NCBI GenBank assembly: GCA_018340805.1
Contig: JACMZG010000008.1
Location: 53,017,332 to 53,081,331 of the forward strand
Source: Microvelia longipes
Taxonomy: Eukaryota; Arthropoda; Insecta; Hemiptera; Veliidae
Direction: 5' to 3'
Length of the DNA stretch: 64,000 nt
Under the pieces are notes generated by a model. The model searched no databases. It was not told the origin of the DNA and was given only the letters and a program-made list of their open reading frames with translations. Made by a program: the position numbers and the translations under genes. Below are positions 36,101 through 50,720 of this stretch, piece by piece. Numbering within the stretch: the first letter of the stretch is position 1; each line of letters opens with the position of its first letter.

Positions 36101-39100
36101 CTCATTCAATGTCGTGGATTTATTTTCAAGCATTCGACCCCTGGCTTGTTAGACTCTTATGAAAATTATACTTGGAAAGGCATCACAAGACAAAATTCTT
36201 AATGCTGAAATGATGGAGATGTTAAACATGAGCTTCAAGTGCAACTATGCTGTTTTTAACAGAGTTACTTACTCCAATCTTGAGGGTCTTGCCATGGGAA
36301 GCCCCCTTAGTTGCTTAGCAGCTTAAATATATGTGCAATTTTCGTTAAGATATTTGTTTATAACTCTTATAGAAAATACATTGTTTTGTGAAAGCGTTAC
36401 GTGTATAACGTTTATTGTATTTGGCGGGGTTCTACAGCCTAACTTTATGCCTCCTTAGAGTATTTAAATAGATGTTATAACATAAAGTTCACAATGAAAA
36501 TAGAAGATGGTTCAGGTTCTCTCAATTATTTGGACTTGACACTCACCAAGTTCAACAGGGGCATAGACTTTCCATCTACCGCAAACCTACGTGTACGGAC
36601 ACTGTCCTTCATGTCACATCTAAACACCCGTGGTCACAAAAATTAGCAGGATTCTACTCTTACATGCAACGCCTTGTTAGGATTCTCATGTCAAAAGACG
36701 ACTTGTATACGACTGCTTTCTCTTCATAGCATATTATACGGCAAGAACGATCAAGACCTAAGGATGCAGTAAACAGGATTGATGGAGTGGAGTTTATTCC
36801 ATCAAATGTGGTTATGAGGGTTGCCAAGAACGCTACTTAGACCAAACAGGACGCAATTTCGCCACCCGTTTTCGGAAACAACTACTTGGCTCTTCTAACT
36901 TTTACAACCACATAGTAAAGGAATGCCATAGTAAAGAAGGCCATTATGTTAGCATTCTCTATTTTAAAAGTAAAGGTGCTAGGCTTAATAAATCTTTAGA
37001 AAATTTAGAATTCAGGCGTGCATAAGGACGCATTTTCATGATGACAGAACTGATAGAGGGGGATCAGTTATAATACAAGGTTTGATTATCCAATGGTCGA
37101 ACTAGATCCACCCACAATTAGGCAGTAAATAGAATATTTTTTGTTGTAATTTCGCTAAAATAGACATAAATTGACTAGACTTAGTTTTTAAAGTGGCTAT
37201 ATTATTTTTTTAATTTATTAAAGACTATATTATTATTTTAGACTAAAACTAAAATTATTAATTTAATTTTCGACATGTATTAAATTGTTTTAAAATTTTG
37301 TTCTGATAATACGAGTTCAAAAAAGATATTATATGACTTGCAATTGTATTTTATAAAACTATAACGATATGGATTATAACACATTGATTAAATAAAACGA
37401 GCATCTATAAAAATTGAATGCTCACCAGCTTCTCTCTTGTGTTGGTGTTGCTGCTGAGTGTGCTCTTCACTGCTGTCATCAACAAACTTCGGTTCGGAAG
37501 GACACATCTCTCTGGTAAAGTGAGGAACTGAAGTCACTGAGCCATCATCGTGACAGGTAAACTTGGCGCACCCCTCATCATTATCTGTCATCATAATCCA
37601 CTTTGTTCCTGGCTTACAACCTAGAGTGTAACATTGTAATAAAATTAGATAAATCAAAACAAAAAAAATTGTTGTTTTGATTGTTGTTGCAAACTTAAAT
37701 TGTTTCCTCGATAAATATTTCTTTTATAAACAACAACAGTAGATAAGTGATGACATATTACGGCACGAAAGAGTTAAGACAACTTTAAACATGCTTTTAT
37801 ACTATCATGCCTCGTTTTACTCCTTTAATTGCAGATGATATCTAAATCTCATTACTTCATTATCATGATTGAATTGTTTATAGATCTTAAGCAGCGGAGA
37901 CGTTAATTTCAAAGTGAGATAGAATAAAGCAAACATATACGAAAGTGTAAATTTTACCAGCTTCTCTCTTGTGTTGGTGTTGCTGCTGAGTGTGCTCCTC
38001 ACTGCTGTCATCAACAAACTGAGGTTCAGATGGACACATCTCTCTGGTAAAGTGAGGAACTGAAGTCACTGAACCATCATCATGACAAGTGAATTTAGCA
38101 CATCCCTCATCATTATCTGTCATCTTAATCCATTTTGTGCCAGGCTTACAATCTGAGGTAAATTGATAAAATAAATATATAGTTTAACTACTGCAGTTAT
38201 ACTTAAATGCACTAGTCAACAATGTTTTAATTAAAAACAATGTTTTTAATCTTTTTAAAGCAAACGTTTCTTAATAAAAAATATGCCAAAAAATAAATTA
38301 ATTATTAATCAAACTATTAATATAATTATAAATCTTACTTAATGGTTTCATCTAAAAAATTAAATAATTCCATGTAGATTTTTTAGTCATTCTTAGTAAA
38401 AATATACTTAGTGCCATAAGTTAGACGCTATATAGAATACATACACTGGTGAGGCTTTGTTTCCCTTTTTCTGACCGATGAAACAGTTGGGTGCACTTGT
38501 TGTTCTTGATGACTTGGAAATATAGTCATTTCATAATCAGGTTGGCTAGGACATAGTTTTCTAGTACAAGCTATTCTGTTATCAGTAGCACACCAGCAAT
38601 CGTTGCAATCAATCTTCCAATTTTCTCCCTCTACACAAGCTGTTAAAAATTTTCATTTTCTTAGTCTACGAGGAGTAAGTCTTCGATATACACGCGTAAG
38701 TCTTCGATTGCGTTAATAAGAATAAGAGTTCCTTACCTAGCTAGTTCATTAGAAGTGCCATTTCCTTTGTTGAGTAGGAAATTTCATCATCTATTATAAT
38801 TCTAAATGAAAAAAGTTGTCTTCGTAAATCCTGATGGGAACTAGCATGAGTTCAGTGAAACATATACAACACCTATCCTTATCCACGAGATTTTTATTGC
38901 CTGATGTAGAATAACATTAACGTTGTATCGAATCTGGTGTGCTGCTTTTTACAAAATAATTCTCCATAGCTTTCTAGAATCTATGTCCTATATCATGATC
39001 CAACATTACATTAATTTAACATATAGACAATTACTAGTTGTAGCAACAAACTTATCTAGATTCACGAAATATTTATTTATTAAATAAACATGTATTTATT

Positions 39101-42100
39101 ATTTATTAAATACATATATTATTTGTCTAAAAGAGAAACAAAACACAATATTTCAGGGATATTAATAATTTAATCCATTCCGCATTAAATTACTTATTCA
39201 AATTAATTTATTTTTTAAAATACTACTTAAAGTACATACCATAAGTATAAAATTATTTTTGAGAATAATTTTCAGGGAATTCTGCGTAAGGTTTGTTTTC
39301 TCGCAATACTTTGGTCTCTGTTGTGAAGTTTAAAAGCAAAATTACATACTGATTAATTATGAATGCTTACGTACTCTTAGTTTCTCTCTTAGCTATAGTT
39401 TGCTCTTGTTGAGGTTCAGGTAACTGTATTTCATAGTGTTGATCGCTAGGGCACAACATTTTCGTGCATGTAGGGTATCCTTTGGAACACCAGCAGTCGT
39501 TACAATCATCTTTCCATCTCTCATCGTCAACACAAGCTATATAAATTTTATTTTAAGGGTCAATTGATGCAATGTGTTTCTACTCTAAGTCTAATTGCTT
39601 TAGAAAGTTATATCGTTGTGATTCGCTCATATCAATTTAGTTGTATTAAATACTCAAAAACTTGCAACATCGAAGATTAAAATAATTTTTAACCTGAATA
39701 AGATTAGCAACAATTTAAAAGCTAAAGAGAACATTTTTTTAGAAACTATCTTATGATATTATTTATTTTTTCGGTCTTTTATATATTATGTTTACTTTTT
39801 CTTATTTATACCGTAAGAGTACAGGAAACGAATAGTTTGCTCTAAAAATCCGAACACTGGATTTAACGTACATTCTCCGTCTCACGAGTTTTAAATACCA
39901 TCTGAGTACTTAAATCAAATGTTTATCTATATATGTGTGTGTGTGTGCGTTTGTATCTATTATCATCGTAGCTTCCCAGTGTGCTTATTCTAAAGAATTG
40001 AAACTTAATAAACATTTAATTTATAGATTTAGTCGAACTTGTTGGAAAATAATTTTTTATGACGACATTAACCGTCGACATAAATGTCTTAGCAAAATTG
40101 TCAAAAAATCACAGAACACAGAAAAACGATCGATGTTAAATTTAACGGGCATGTAGCATTATATAAGACAAACGAATGTGCTGAGATTCATCTTACTATC
40201 AGCATTAGTTGAATTATTATCAAATGGCATGTATACATTTAACCAATTGGGAGGACATATGGGAGTAGTGTATTTTATTATATATTACACTAGTATACAC
40301 AGTTTCATTCCCAATACAGCTAGTATGTCATACAGCTTTTGACGGATTAATTTTGTTAAGCGTGTTCAGTAGGCGGATGAATGACCATTAAACTGATATT
40401 TCTTGTCTGAGGATAAGCGAAACGAGACTGAGATGTACTAAAGTATAATTTAAGTTTTTTTATATTTAGCTCCCAAATAGTTTGGAAGAACGTAATGACT
40501 ATAATTAGGTATGAAAAGTTCCGAGGTACCATGTACCTAATTGTTTAACTATATTTGTTGGTTGTTAGCAGACATCCTAAATCTAGTGAATTAACCACAA
40601 ATTAATTATTATTTATTTATGGATTATTAAAATTACTATTAATAATTGATTAATTTATTTTTAAAATTAAATTAGAATTTGAGTATTATCTCTCAAAGAA
40701 GAAGGGTCTTGCACCTTTCTCTTTAAATAAAAAAAAAAGATTAGGTTGCACTACCGTATTTTGGAATACTATTTTTGAACTAAATTTTAGTTTATATAAG
40801 AAGATGTTGGTATAAACAGAAACATTTTAATACTGATATGCAGGTAAATACGTTTGTATTTACCTGTGGGAAGATGGGGAAGCAATTTAGCATTCAGTAT
40901 ATATTTTATCTAGTAATAGTAATAACCATATGAATTATTGAGTTATAGAGCAACTAAATTTAATTCCAGTAAATGCACAGGTTGTCTATTGCCTCCCTTC
41001 AAAGCAAAGAGAAAGGTATAGAACAGTGTATGTCATTAATTCACCGACAAATAAGGTATGCGTCAACATGTCTAAATGGATTGATTGGCATCTGGTTATA
41101 TCGCATTTTGTTTTACCATTATGTACTTATTATTACGTCACTTATAACAATTGTTTTGTGTTATTATCCGATAGTACAACCTTAATATAATAGTTTCTGA
41201 AATACCTACTATGTGTTTCTCTCTTTGCCACAGTTTGCTGCTTAGGGCGAGTTTGTATTTCATAATGAGGATGACTAGGACATAACATTCTAGAGCATAC
41301 TGGTAAACCACTAGCACACCAGCATTCATTACAATCATCCATCCATTCTTCATCATCAACGCAAGCTGTACATGTTAACAATATATTATACAGATTGGCC
41401 AATCTAAGAGCAAAAAAGGGATAACCGCTTAGTTTTATACATTTCGCTTATAAATTAATTTTGATATAATTTCAAATAAGTTGTTGCGTAACATTTTATA
41501 TATTTTTTTATCAATACTACATTGCATTGTATAAATGCAAAGCAAAGATTATTATTGTACTTATTCTAAATTAATCATAGTTTGGCCAGCCTGTAAACTA
41601 ATATTAAGAAATTTGGTCTAGTTGGTAAACAAAAGTATGTTGGAAATACAAGTCATAACTTGGTTTACACTTTTTTAAGGGTTAATAAACATAAATTTTA
41701 CCAATCAGGTCATTGTTTGCCCACTAGACTCGTACTTATTAATAGCTATAATTTTAAATTCATGGATAATACTTAAGGGTACGCTCATTCTGTACTTAAT
41801 ATAGTAAATTAAAATGAAATGTTAAAATATCTAATAATCTCAATTCATGATCTCTCAAATTTGTTATCTAAAATCTAAATTATCTTCGGATCATTAAACT
41901 AACTGTTGTATCATGTTACTTATTACTGCATTTGGAGATCATGTTTTTAATTATTGCCGTGAGTTAATGATATCAAAATATTACAATTATTATTATTAGA
42001 TTCACACAGAATAATTAGATATGATTTTCTCATAATTCAGGGTGGCATTTTAAAAAATAAAACCCAGGGTTTTTCCTTAAAAATAAGAATATTTATTTAT

Positions 42101-42143
42101 AAATATATTGGAATTTATGAGATGCTGCGTTATTATTATTGGT

Positions 42144-42229
<86 letters not shown>

Positions 42230-45200
42230 TGTACACATATTACCAACAGAAAACCAAGACTTTCTCAAAAAATATGAATAGAGCAGTTTGAGAAATACAA
42301 TAAAATACTGTGAGCACACCCTTAAGTTTAATATGACAACAAATGTATTATTTAACGGGTGAACAACATACTCATAGGATACAACAGCAAACAGTAGTTA
42401 GGCTAAGAGAGAAATCATCATAGTTACGTTTATCTACTTCACATAGCTACAACTTAATATGAGAAACACAAGAAAACTTAGTCCTAGTAAAACCCACCGT
42501 TAAGATGAGCTTTTTAAAAGGAAGCAACATGATGTGTCAAAAAAGTTCTTAAAATGTGCTTTAGTTGTTATCTTGTGTTGTTGGGTTATAGTATTTTAAA
42601 GATAACTTGCAGAGTAGAAATTACAATACTTTAAGACTAAATCCACTTTGAAACGAAGGCCGATAACTATAAGCTATACATACGCTGTTCTCGAGTTTCC
42701 CTCTTAGCGACTGTTTGCTGTTGCTCAGACTGAGTTGGCGTTAAATCAGGTTCATAATGTGGATGACTTGCACATAATCTTCTTGTACAGACAGCCTCAC
42801 CATGAGAACATGAACATTCGTTACAATCGTTCATCCAATTTTCCCCATCTACACAGGCTGTTTTAATATTAAATAATTAATTCCATTGTGTTATTTGATC
42901 AAAATCGTTAAATCTATGCTAAGTTTTAGGAAAGCTAAAAGTTGAGTTGTTTTTTCAATTTCAGCGAATTCCATCATGAAAATGAAGATTATGAGTTTGT
43001 TTGGACGACGGAATGTTTGGGGGGGGGGTATGAAAGGGTTTTATATTCGTTTAGCTTCCTGTCTTTAGTTGTTTATCTAGGATAACCAGAATGTATTTTT
43101 TTTTGTCACAATCGGAAGAATATGTGAACGAAAAATTATTATGATACTCTTTATAATTGTTTAGTATAAACACTCTCAAGTATGGCTTTGTGATATTACA
43201 CAATGTAAGAGTAATAGATGTTATTATTCTATTTAACTATTTTATGAGGGACCGCATCCTAATTATAAAATATTTATAATTTGTAAAATTATTTAGTTAT
43301 TATTAATTTATTAGATCTATAAAAACTATTAGAAGTTGTTTTAGTAACAACATAAATATCGATTGTATCATCAATATAACAAACTAAATAAATAAAGATA
43401 AAAAATATGTAAATATGCAAAGAAAAAAAAAAGAAATTTCAGCCTAAAAAGTGTTTTTTGTAAAGTTTATAAATAAGTCTAAAGTAATCTTAAAATTTTC
43501 AAAGTTTATTTTTATATTAAAAATTTTCCTCCTGATAGTCTGTTATATTTTTAGGAAAACTTTCCGTCTTTTATTCTATATAGCAGTTTAGATTGATATC
43601 TATTTTTAGTTTTCTTCGAATACAGCAAAAATTAATTTATATTTCTGGATTAGTGAAGATGATAAAAGGCAGATTAAATGTCTTAAAAATCGAAAGTTAA
43701 AATTCATTGTTCAAATCAAACAACCTGCACCAAAAGGCAGTGAGCAGAGACAATTTGGTGAATCGAAATTAATGAAAACATGAAAAATATCATTTTCCTA
43801 CGTCATTGATGGGAGACATGATCGGTTTCTAGGATTATGTTTGAAGATTCAAGTAAATCGGAAGTTTGAGGCTCTTTTACATTTGCTGCCAAAAGGAGAT
43901 AGGATGGCTTTATTGAAAAGTCTAACAATTTTGAGGAAAAAAGAGAATATAAGAGAAGAATTGTTTTAAGAGAAGAGGGAAATGGGAGTGGTGTCTGTAG
44001 TTATTCGTACTCTATCATTCCTAGACCGCCAGTCCATCAAATTTAAACCTCTGTCTCAAATGCAACACAATAATAAGTTTTTAGTTGTCTTCAAATAAAA
44101 ACTTCTACCAAATCTCAACGATTTGTTTTTATTTCTTTATTTATATAAGTGATCCCAAGTACGGGGTACCTCGGAACTTTTCCTCATCACATCGGCTTCG
44201 CTATGCTCATCCTCCCTGCTTTGGACTCCTCAGAATATACAATTCATGAAATTTATACAGCAACTTGTCATCGAACTCGCTTCGCTTGTCCTCAGATAGT
44301 AAATGTATCCATTTCATTCTCAGCGGTCACCCATGCAGCACTGACCACGCTCAATGATGCTTATTTTTTTATAATCCAACAAAAATCATGGATATACTTG
44401 TCGTATTATAACGAAACATAGTTTTTACAATAAAAACATAGTTTTTACAACGAAACATTTCCTGATTTTTACAATTTTTTAAAAAGTCATTTGAAAAAAT
44501 TGATCTAATACTGATAATGAAATAAAGCTTGGCACATCTGCTAGTCTTGTACATGGTTACATGCGTGCTAAATCTCAACACGATCGCATAATGTTTCCGC
44601 TTTTTATGATTTTTTGAAATTTTTGATGATTCATTATTGCGGATTATTGACGTCATAAAGGACATTTTCCGAACAGCACAACTAATAATTTTGGCAAAAG
44701 TTTCAACTCTCTAGCATAAACACATAAGACGCTAAGATGATAACAGACGTACACACACCCACACATACAGATAGACAGCTTTGCAAAAACCACTCAGGAT
44801 GATGATTTAAAAACCTAAAACGGATAATTCCGGTAACATCCCGGTCTTTTATTTTGCAACCTAAATAATTTTGTTTTGCAAAACAATACTTTTCCGATAT
44901 ACCTACGGTATAAATGAGAAAAAGTAAACATTGAACGTACAAAATTGTATTGTACTTTTTGTTTAACTAGTTGACTTTTATTTTTGTTTAGAAATTCTTG
45001 CAGTTGAAAGCCGACTCTGTAAATACATTTTACTTTCAGAGGAGACACTGATGTTTTTATTTATTTTTAACTCATTATGAAATATAGTGCTATTAAGATT
45101 ACTTGTTTTAGGAGTAGTTATTGGTCCGGGGGTACATCCAGGAATAGCAGTACAGTGTGGGCCGTCCTCGTGACATTTACAATTAACACAATTAATGGTC

Positions 45201-48200
45201 CAGACAGTTCTCACGGTACAACCTTTCTTTTCTTCAACTATATCAAACAAATTAAAATAATTAGGTACAGAGCAAAGAATATAATATGAATGGAACGTCG
45301 AAAGATATACGAAAGCGTCAGACAGAAGATTAAAGTGAACTCAGAGCTGGCCTCTATCGGCAGCTTTGAAACTTACTCTCCATCTCATTACATTCTTCCG
45401 ACTTTTCTAAGTTATCGTTATGAAATTATCTCGTTTTTTATTACCACTTTATCGAATACCACTAAAATTGGTCCTTATTAAATAAAAAAATGGATAAGTC
45501 AGTAATGCGCTAGGAGTACTTTGCTAAACGATAGGAGCGCATTATTCTTAGTTAAAATTATAACTAAAACAGATAATCAATGAGGTGGTTTACTAGGAAA
45601 TTGTCATTCATATAACTACTTACGTGCTAAATTCAAATTGAATCTAATTTATTAAAAAAAGTTATTCAGAACTTTTTCTTTATGAATTGTCTATATTCTT
45701 TCTCAGTCATTAATTACAGTTAATGACGTTATGAACATATTTTTTTGTACAATGAGACCCAAAGATTGATTTTTGTACCAAGGGTCACCTCTGTAGCATA
45801 AACATACTAGTTGCTACGATGGGAACGCTAACAAACACACACATACTAACCGACAACTTACTCCCAAGGTCTTAAAACCATCTGAAACGGATAATATAGA
45901 ACAAACTTACGGTAAATTAAAACAGTGAATGGAGCCTTACGTAGTTAAAATATATCATTTTAACTGTAATTAACAATTCCAGTGACTCAAAAAATCAATA
46001 TAAAATATTTCACCTTACTTTGCAAAAATTATAGAATGATGATTAAGAGGCAAACAAAAATTAAACTTAAGAGATAATTGATGATTATTATTTCATTAAT
46101 TAATTAGTATATAGTTAATTTTACAACTAACCTTCATGTTTGATGACATCATCGATGCTTGTGTCTCTCTTATCTCGATCTGAAACAAGTTGAATACATT
46201 TAAATTCCACAAATCTGTTTAGTTTCTTTATAGATAGTATAAAAAATACTTTCTAACAAGTTACAGACGGGATCCTAGATATTGTCTCTTTTAAACAATT
46301 TAATATTGAGAAATATAAACCCTAAAATGCTAGATTAAAATAGAAATGCGGATTATATTTATACTGAAAATGTTGCTTATACTTAAAATAGGAGCATGTT
46401 TAAATAACTATTTAATGATTTTTTAGGTATACCTTTTAGCAATTTGCCTTGAAAAAATCACGAACCGGGTACTTAGTACTTTTTAGAATCCTATGTGATA
46501 AGGAAAAGTTCCGAGGTACCCCGTACCCGATTTTATTGTAAAATAGCTCACGCCTGTTTCATTTTATTAAATAAATAAATAAAAATAAAATGTGGAGGAC
46601 GGACTCGTTTTGCCCGTTCTTAGAATGTATTGATGCTCTTAAGCCTAAGATACAATTTTTGGGGAGAGTAAGCATCTATAGATTTAAGTATGTGTCTAAT
46701 GTCAACTCGAACTACTAATATCATCTTCCAAGCAGCACAACAAGACCAAATGTCTGATTTTAGTACTAAGTTTATACTCTCTAGCATAAACAGAGAGTTT
46801 ATGCGTGACACTCACACACCACACACGCACACAGACAGCATAATGAAAACAACAACTCAAAATTATGTTGAAACCTCGTTTTCGTATTTTTAGGATAAAC
46901 ACAATACTTTTCAAAATTGCTAATGAAATGGCGGACGAGACTTTACTACTTATAACACAAATTTATGGATTTTTAAAAGGAAACCAAAGCATATTAAAAC
47001 TTAGTACAAACTAAACTTTAATTATGGCCAAAGTTTTGTTCTACTGACAGTACATATATTTCCTCTATAAATCCGGAAAACAATCGAATGACAAGTTTTT
47101 ATGCTACTTTTGAACGCTTTCTCAGATCAAAATGAAACTTGATATACAATCGACCTTGTTAATGTCCGATACCCTTCTCCTAGTGGCCGCTTCGCGGCCA
47201 CATTGTTGTTGTTTTGTATTATTTATGGTTTTATTATCGTTTTTTATTACATGGCATTTTGCCACGTATTTAGCGAATTTTCACAGCCTCGTTTCACAGG
47301 CCCGCTTCGCGGGCCTGAGAGGCTTTCTTGCAAATTTGATTTTATTTTTCCTCTATTATTAATAGTAAGCAATGATATTACAGTTAACAAGCAATATAAA
47401 ACAATAATAAGTATATTTAAATACATAACTAATACGTTTTTATAGAGGTATAAAGAATAAAAAAAAATCCACACGTAGCAACTGATGAAGTAACCTTGTA
47501 TAAAGGGTAAGAAAAGATTTTAGTTTCATCTTTCATCAGTTTTAGTTATCGTCCACCATACAAAAGGGTATTAACTCTTACATACATTTATGATTGTTTA
47601 TGCAATTTAAAGAAAAATGTCAAATTTTTTTGTAAACAAATTGTTTATTTGAGTATAATCTTTAGGTTGAAAAAATATATTCATAATTTTCTAAAATAAA
47701 AATATCGTTTTCGTCACTTAGGATTGTCCGATTGAGCTGAAACCGGTCGCAATCGTTTTAGAATGACTTCGACTATATAAAGACTACCTCGAGGTTCTTC
47801 CTCTTTACAGGCCTGCTTAGCCAGGCGTGGATCAGTGGAAGCCATTTTTGTCCTGTCTCTCTGGGACAGTTGGCTTACCAGGATGGAGCAAGGGGTAGAG
47901 GCCCCTCTTTTATACTATATCCCCACCCTCTAATACTACTGAACCCAAGATATATCGTACGAGTCTTTGTCCTAGACGTATACATATATACAAGATTATA
48001 TATATATGTATACCATTTGCGCCATTTTTGATGGTTCGATTCAGCTGAAATTGGTCTTAATCGATTCAGCTAGTCGTCTACCTAAATACAAAATACCTTG
48101 TTTTAAAGCCATTTCAAGTTTCAAAAAATATTTTTTTTCATTACGTCATGACTTTGATTGATGACGTCATAATGTTTTTATAAACAATAGGCCTCGTAAC

Positions 48201-50683
48201 CTCCACAACATCTCGCGATTTGCAAAGTTTCGTTTCAATCTGAGAACGCCTTTAAGAGTTATCGTTCGCCATACGAAAGGGTAGAAACTCTTTACATACA
48301 TATACAGGTGGTCCAGCTAAGAAGGACAAGACCTTTTTCTCGGAAACTATGACAGCTAGAAGGATGCGGTTTTCAGCGTTGGATTCAATGTAATAGTGAG
48401 CAGACGATAAAATCCGTTTTCGGGCGCGCTTCGCGCCTGTCATATGAGATGTTAATGCTAACTTTTTTTTTTATAGTTAGGTATAGGGAACTTTTTTGTT
48501 CTTTAAAGAATGAAAAATAAGGAAGATTATGAAGACCGCATCAAAATCGGACAATTTTTAACCGAGCTATGATGAAAAACACTTTTTCTAAATTTAGTTC
48601 ACTTCGGCGCCATTTGGATGTTGCATTTAAATAAAATTTATTATATGGACATATTTTTAAACTAGAAACATTGCTTTAATAAAAGAATATCAAAAGTTTT
48701 AATTCCAACCTCAGTTTTAGGTGTAAAATAGTCGTTAAACATAACAAAAACAAAAAAATATGGTTTTTCTAAGATACATGAAAAGTAAGATAGGGAGCTA
48801 TAGTTTTATGGTTGTACAGTTAGCCAACATAAAAAGCAACAAAATGAGTCCAATTTTACAAATTCGCTTCACAATTTCAAAAGTTATTACTAATAAATCT
48901 CTTAAATTGCCAAAATGGATATTTTTATAGTTTACCACCTATTGTTGATATTAATGAACTGCAACGTCATCATACCTTGTGATCTTTATTGCAGCTTGTT
49001 AAGGATCCAGACGCCTAAAAACACTTATTTTTGTTCATTGGTTGTGGAGAAATTACGATTATGGTGATTTTCGTCAATCGTAGAATGCAGATTAGAGGTA
49101 CCTTGCAAAAACCAAGTAAAATCCTTCATAAACGTTAAAATAATGATTTTGATGATAACTACTTCGTTTCTAGGTTAAGGACCATAAATAGCAAATCACA
49201 CAACTAGACTGTAAAGTGATATTTTACTGCTGCGGAAATTTGTTTATTAACGACAATAAAACAGCAAACTTATTTCCGGACTTAAGGTCACCGGACTTGA
49301 CCCACTCGATTTAAATAGCAAATCGCACAACTAGACTGTAAAGTGATATTTCATTGCTGCGGAAATTTGGTAAAAAAAATTTTTTTACCAATATTTTTTT
49401 ACCAAATTTCCGCAGCAATGATATATCACTTTACAGTCTAGTTGTGTGATTTGCTATTTAAAAATCGAGTGGGGTCAAGTCCGGTGACCTTAATGGCCAC
49501 CTAATTGAGCCGCAGGTCCCCATATTATTTTACATTAATTTTGTAAAAGTATGAATAATTATTTATCAATCTAGTGTTTTAATTTCTTTAAACTAAGTTA
49601 AATAAAATTATTCATACAAAAAATCGACTCTTTTTAATTAAGCAACTAAAGATAAATAATAAATAATGAAAATTTATAGCTCCGGAAATAAAGTTTGCTG
49701 GTTTTATTGTCGTTAATAAACAAATTTCCGCAGCAGTAAAATATCCCTTTACAGTCTAGTTGTGTGATTTGCTATTTATTGGTCCTTAACCCTAGAAACG
49801 AAGTAGTTATCATCAAAATCAATTTTTTATTAACGTTTATGAAGGATTTTACTTGGTTTTTGCAAGGTACCTCTAATCTGCATTCTACGATGACGAAAAT
49901 CACCATAATCGTAATTTCTCCACAACCAATGAACAAAAATAAGTGTTTTAGGCGTTCTGGAATCCTTATACAAGCTGCAATAAAGATCACAAGGTATGAT
50001 GACGTTGCAGTTCCATTAAATATCAACAATAGGGTGGTAAACTATAAAAAATATTCCATTTTTGGCAATTTTAAGAGATTTATTAGTGAAATTGTGAAGC
50101 GAATTTGTTAAAATTGGACTCATTTTGTTGCTTTTTATGTTGGCTAACTGTACAAACCATAAAAACTATAGCTCCCTATCTTACTTTTCATGGTATCTTA
50201 GAAAAACCATATTTTTTTTGTTTTTGTTATGTTTAACGACTATTTACACCTAAAACTGAGGTTGGAATTAAAACTTTTGATATTCTTTTATTAAAGCAAT
50301 GTTTCTAGTTTAAAAATATGTCCATATAATAATTTTATTTAAATGCAACATCATCCAAAATGGCGCCGAAGTGAACTAAATTAGAAAAAGTGTTTTTTCA
50401 TCATAGCTCGGTTAAAAATTGTCCGATTTTGATGCGGTCTTCACTAATCTTCCTTATTTTTCATTCTTTAAAGAACAAAAAAAGTTCCCTATACCTAACT
50501 ATAAAATTAAAAAAGTTAGCATTAACATCTCTATGACGGCGCGAAGCGCGCCCGAAAACGGATTTTTCCCGTCTGCTCACTATTACATTGAATCCAACGC
50601 CGAAAACCGCATCCTTCTAGCTGTCATAGTTTCCGAGAAAAGGTCTTGTGGACCAGCATATATTTATAATATATAATATATAT

Positions 50684-50720
<37 letters not shown>

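Noticed and set aside
49764..50676. ORFs inside the giant palindrome
   Set aside because: They only read the inverted arms, and mirrored frames appear in both arms.
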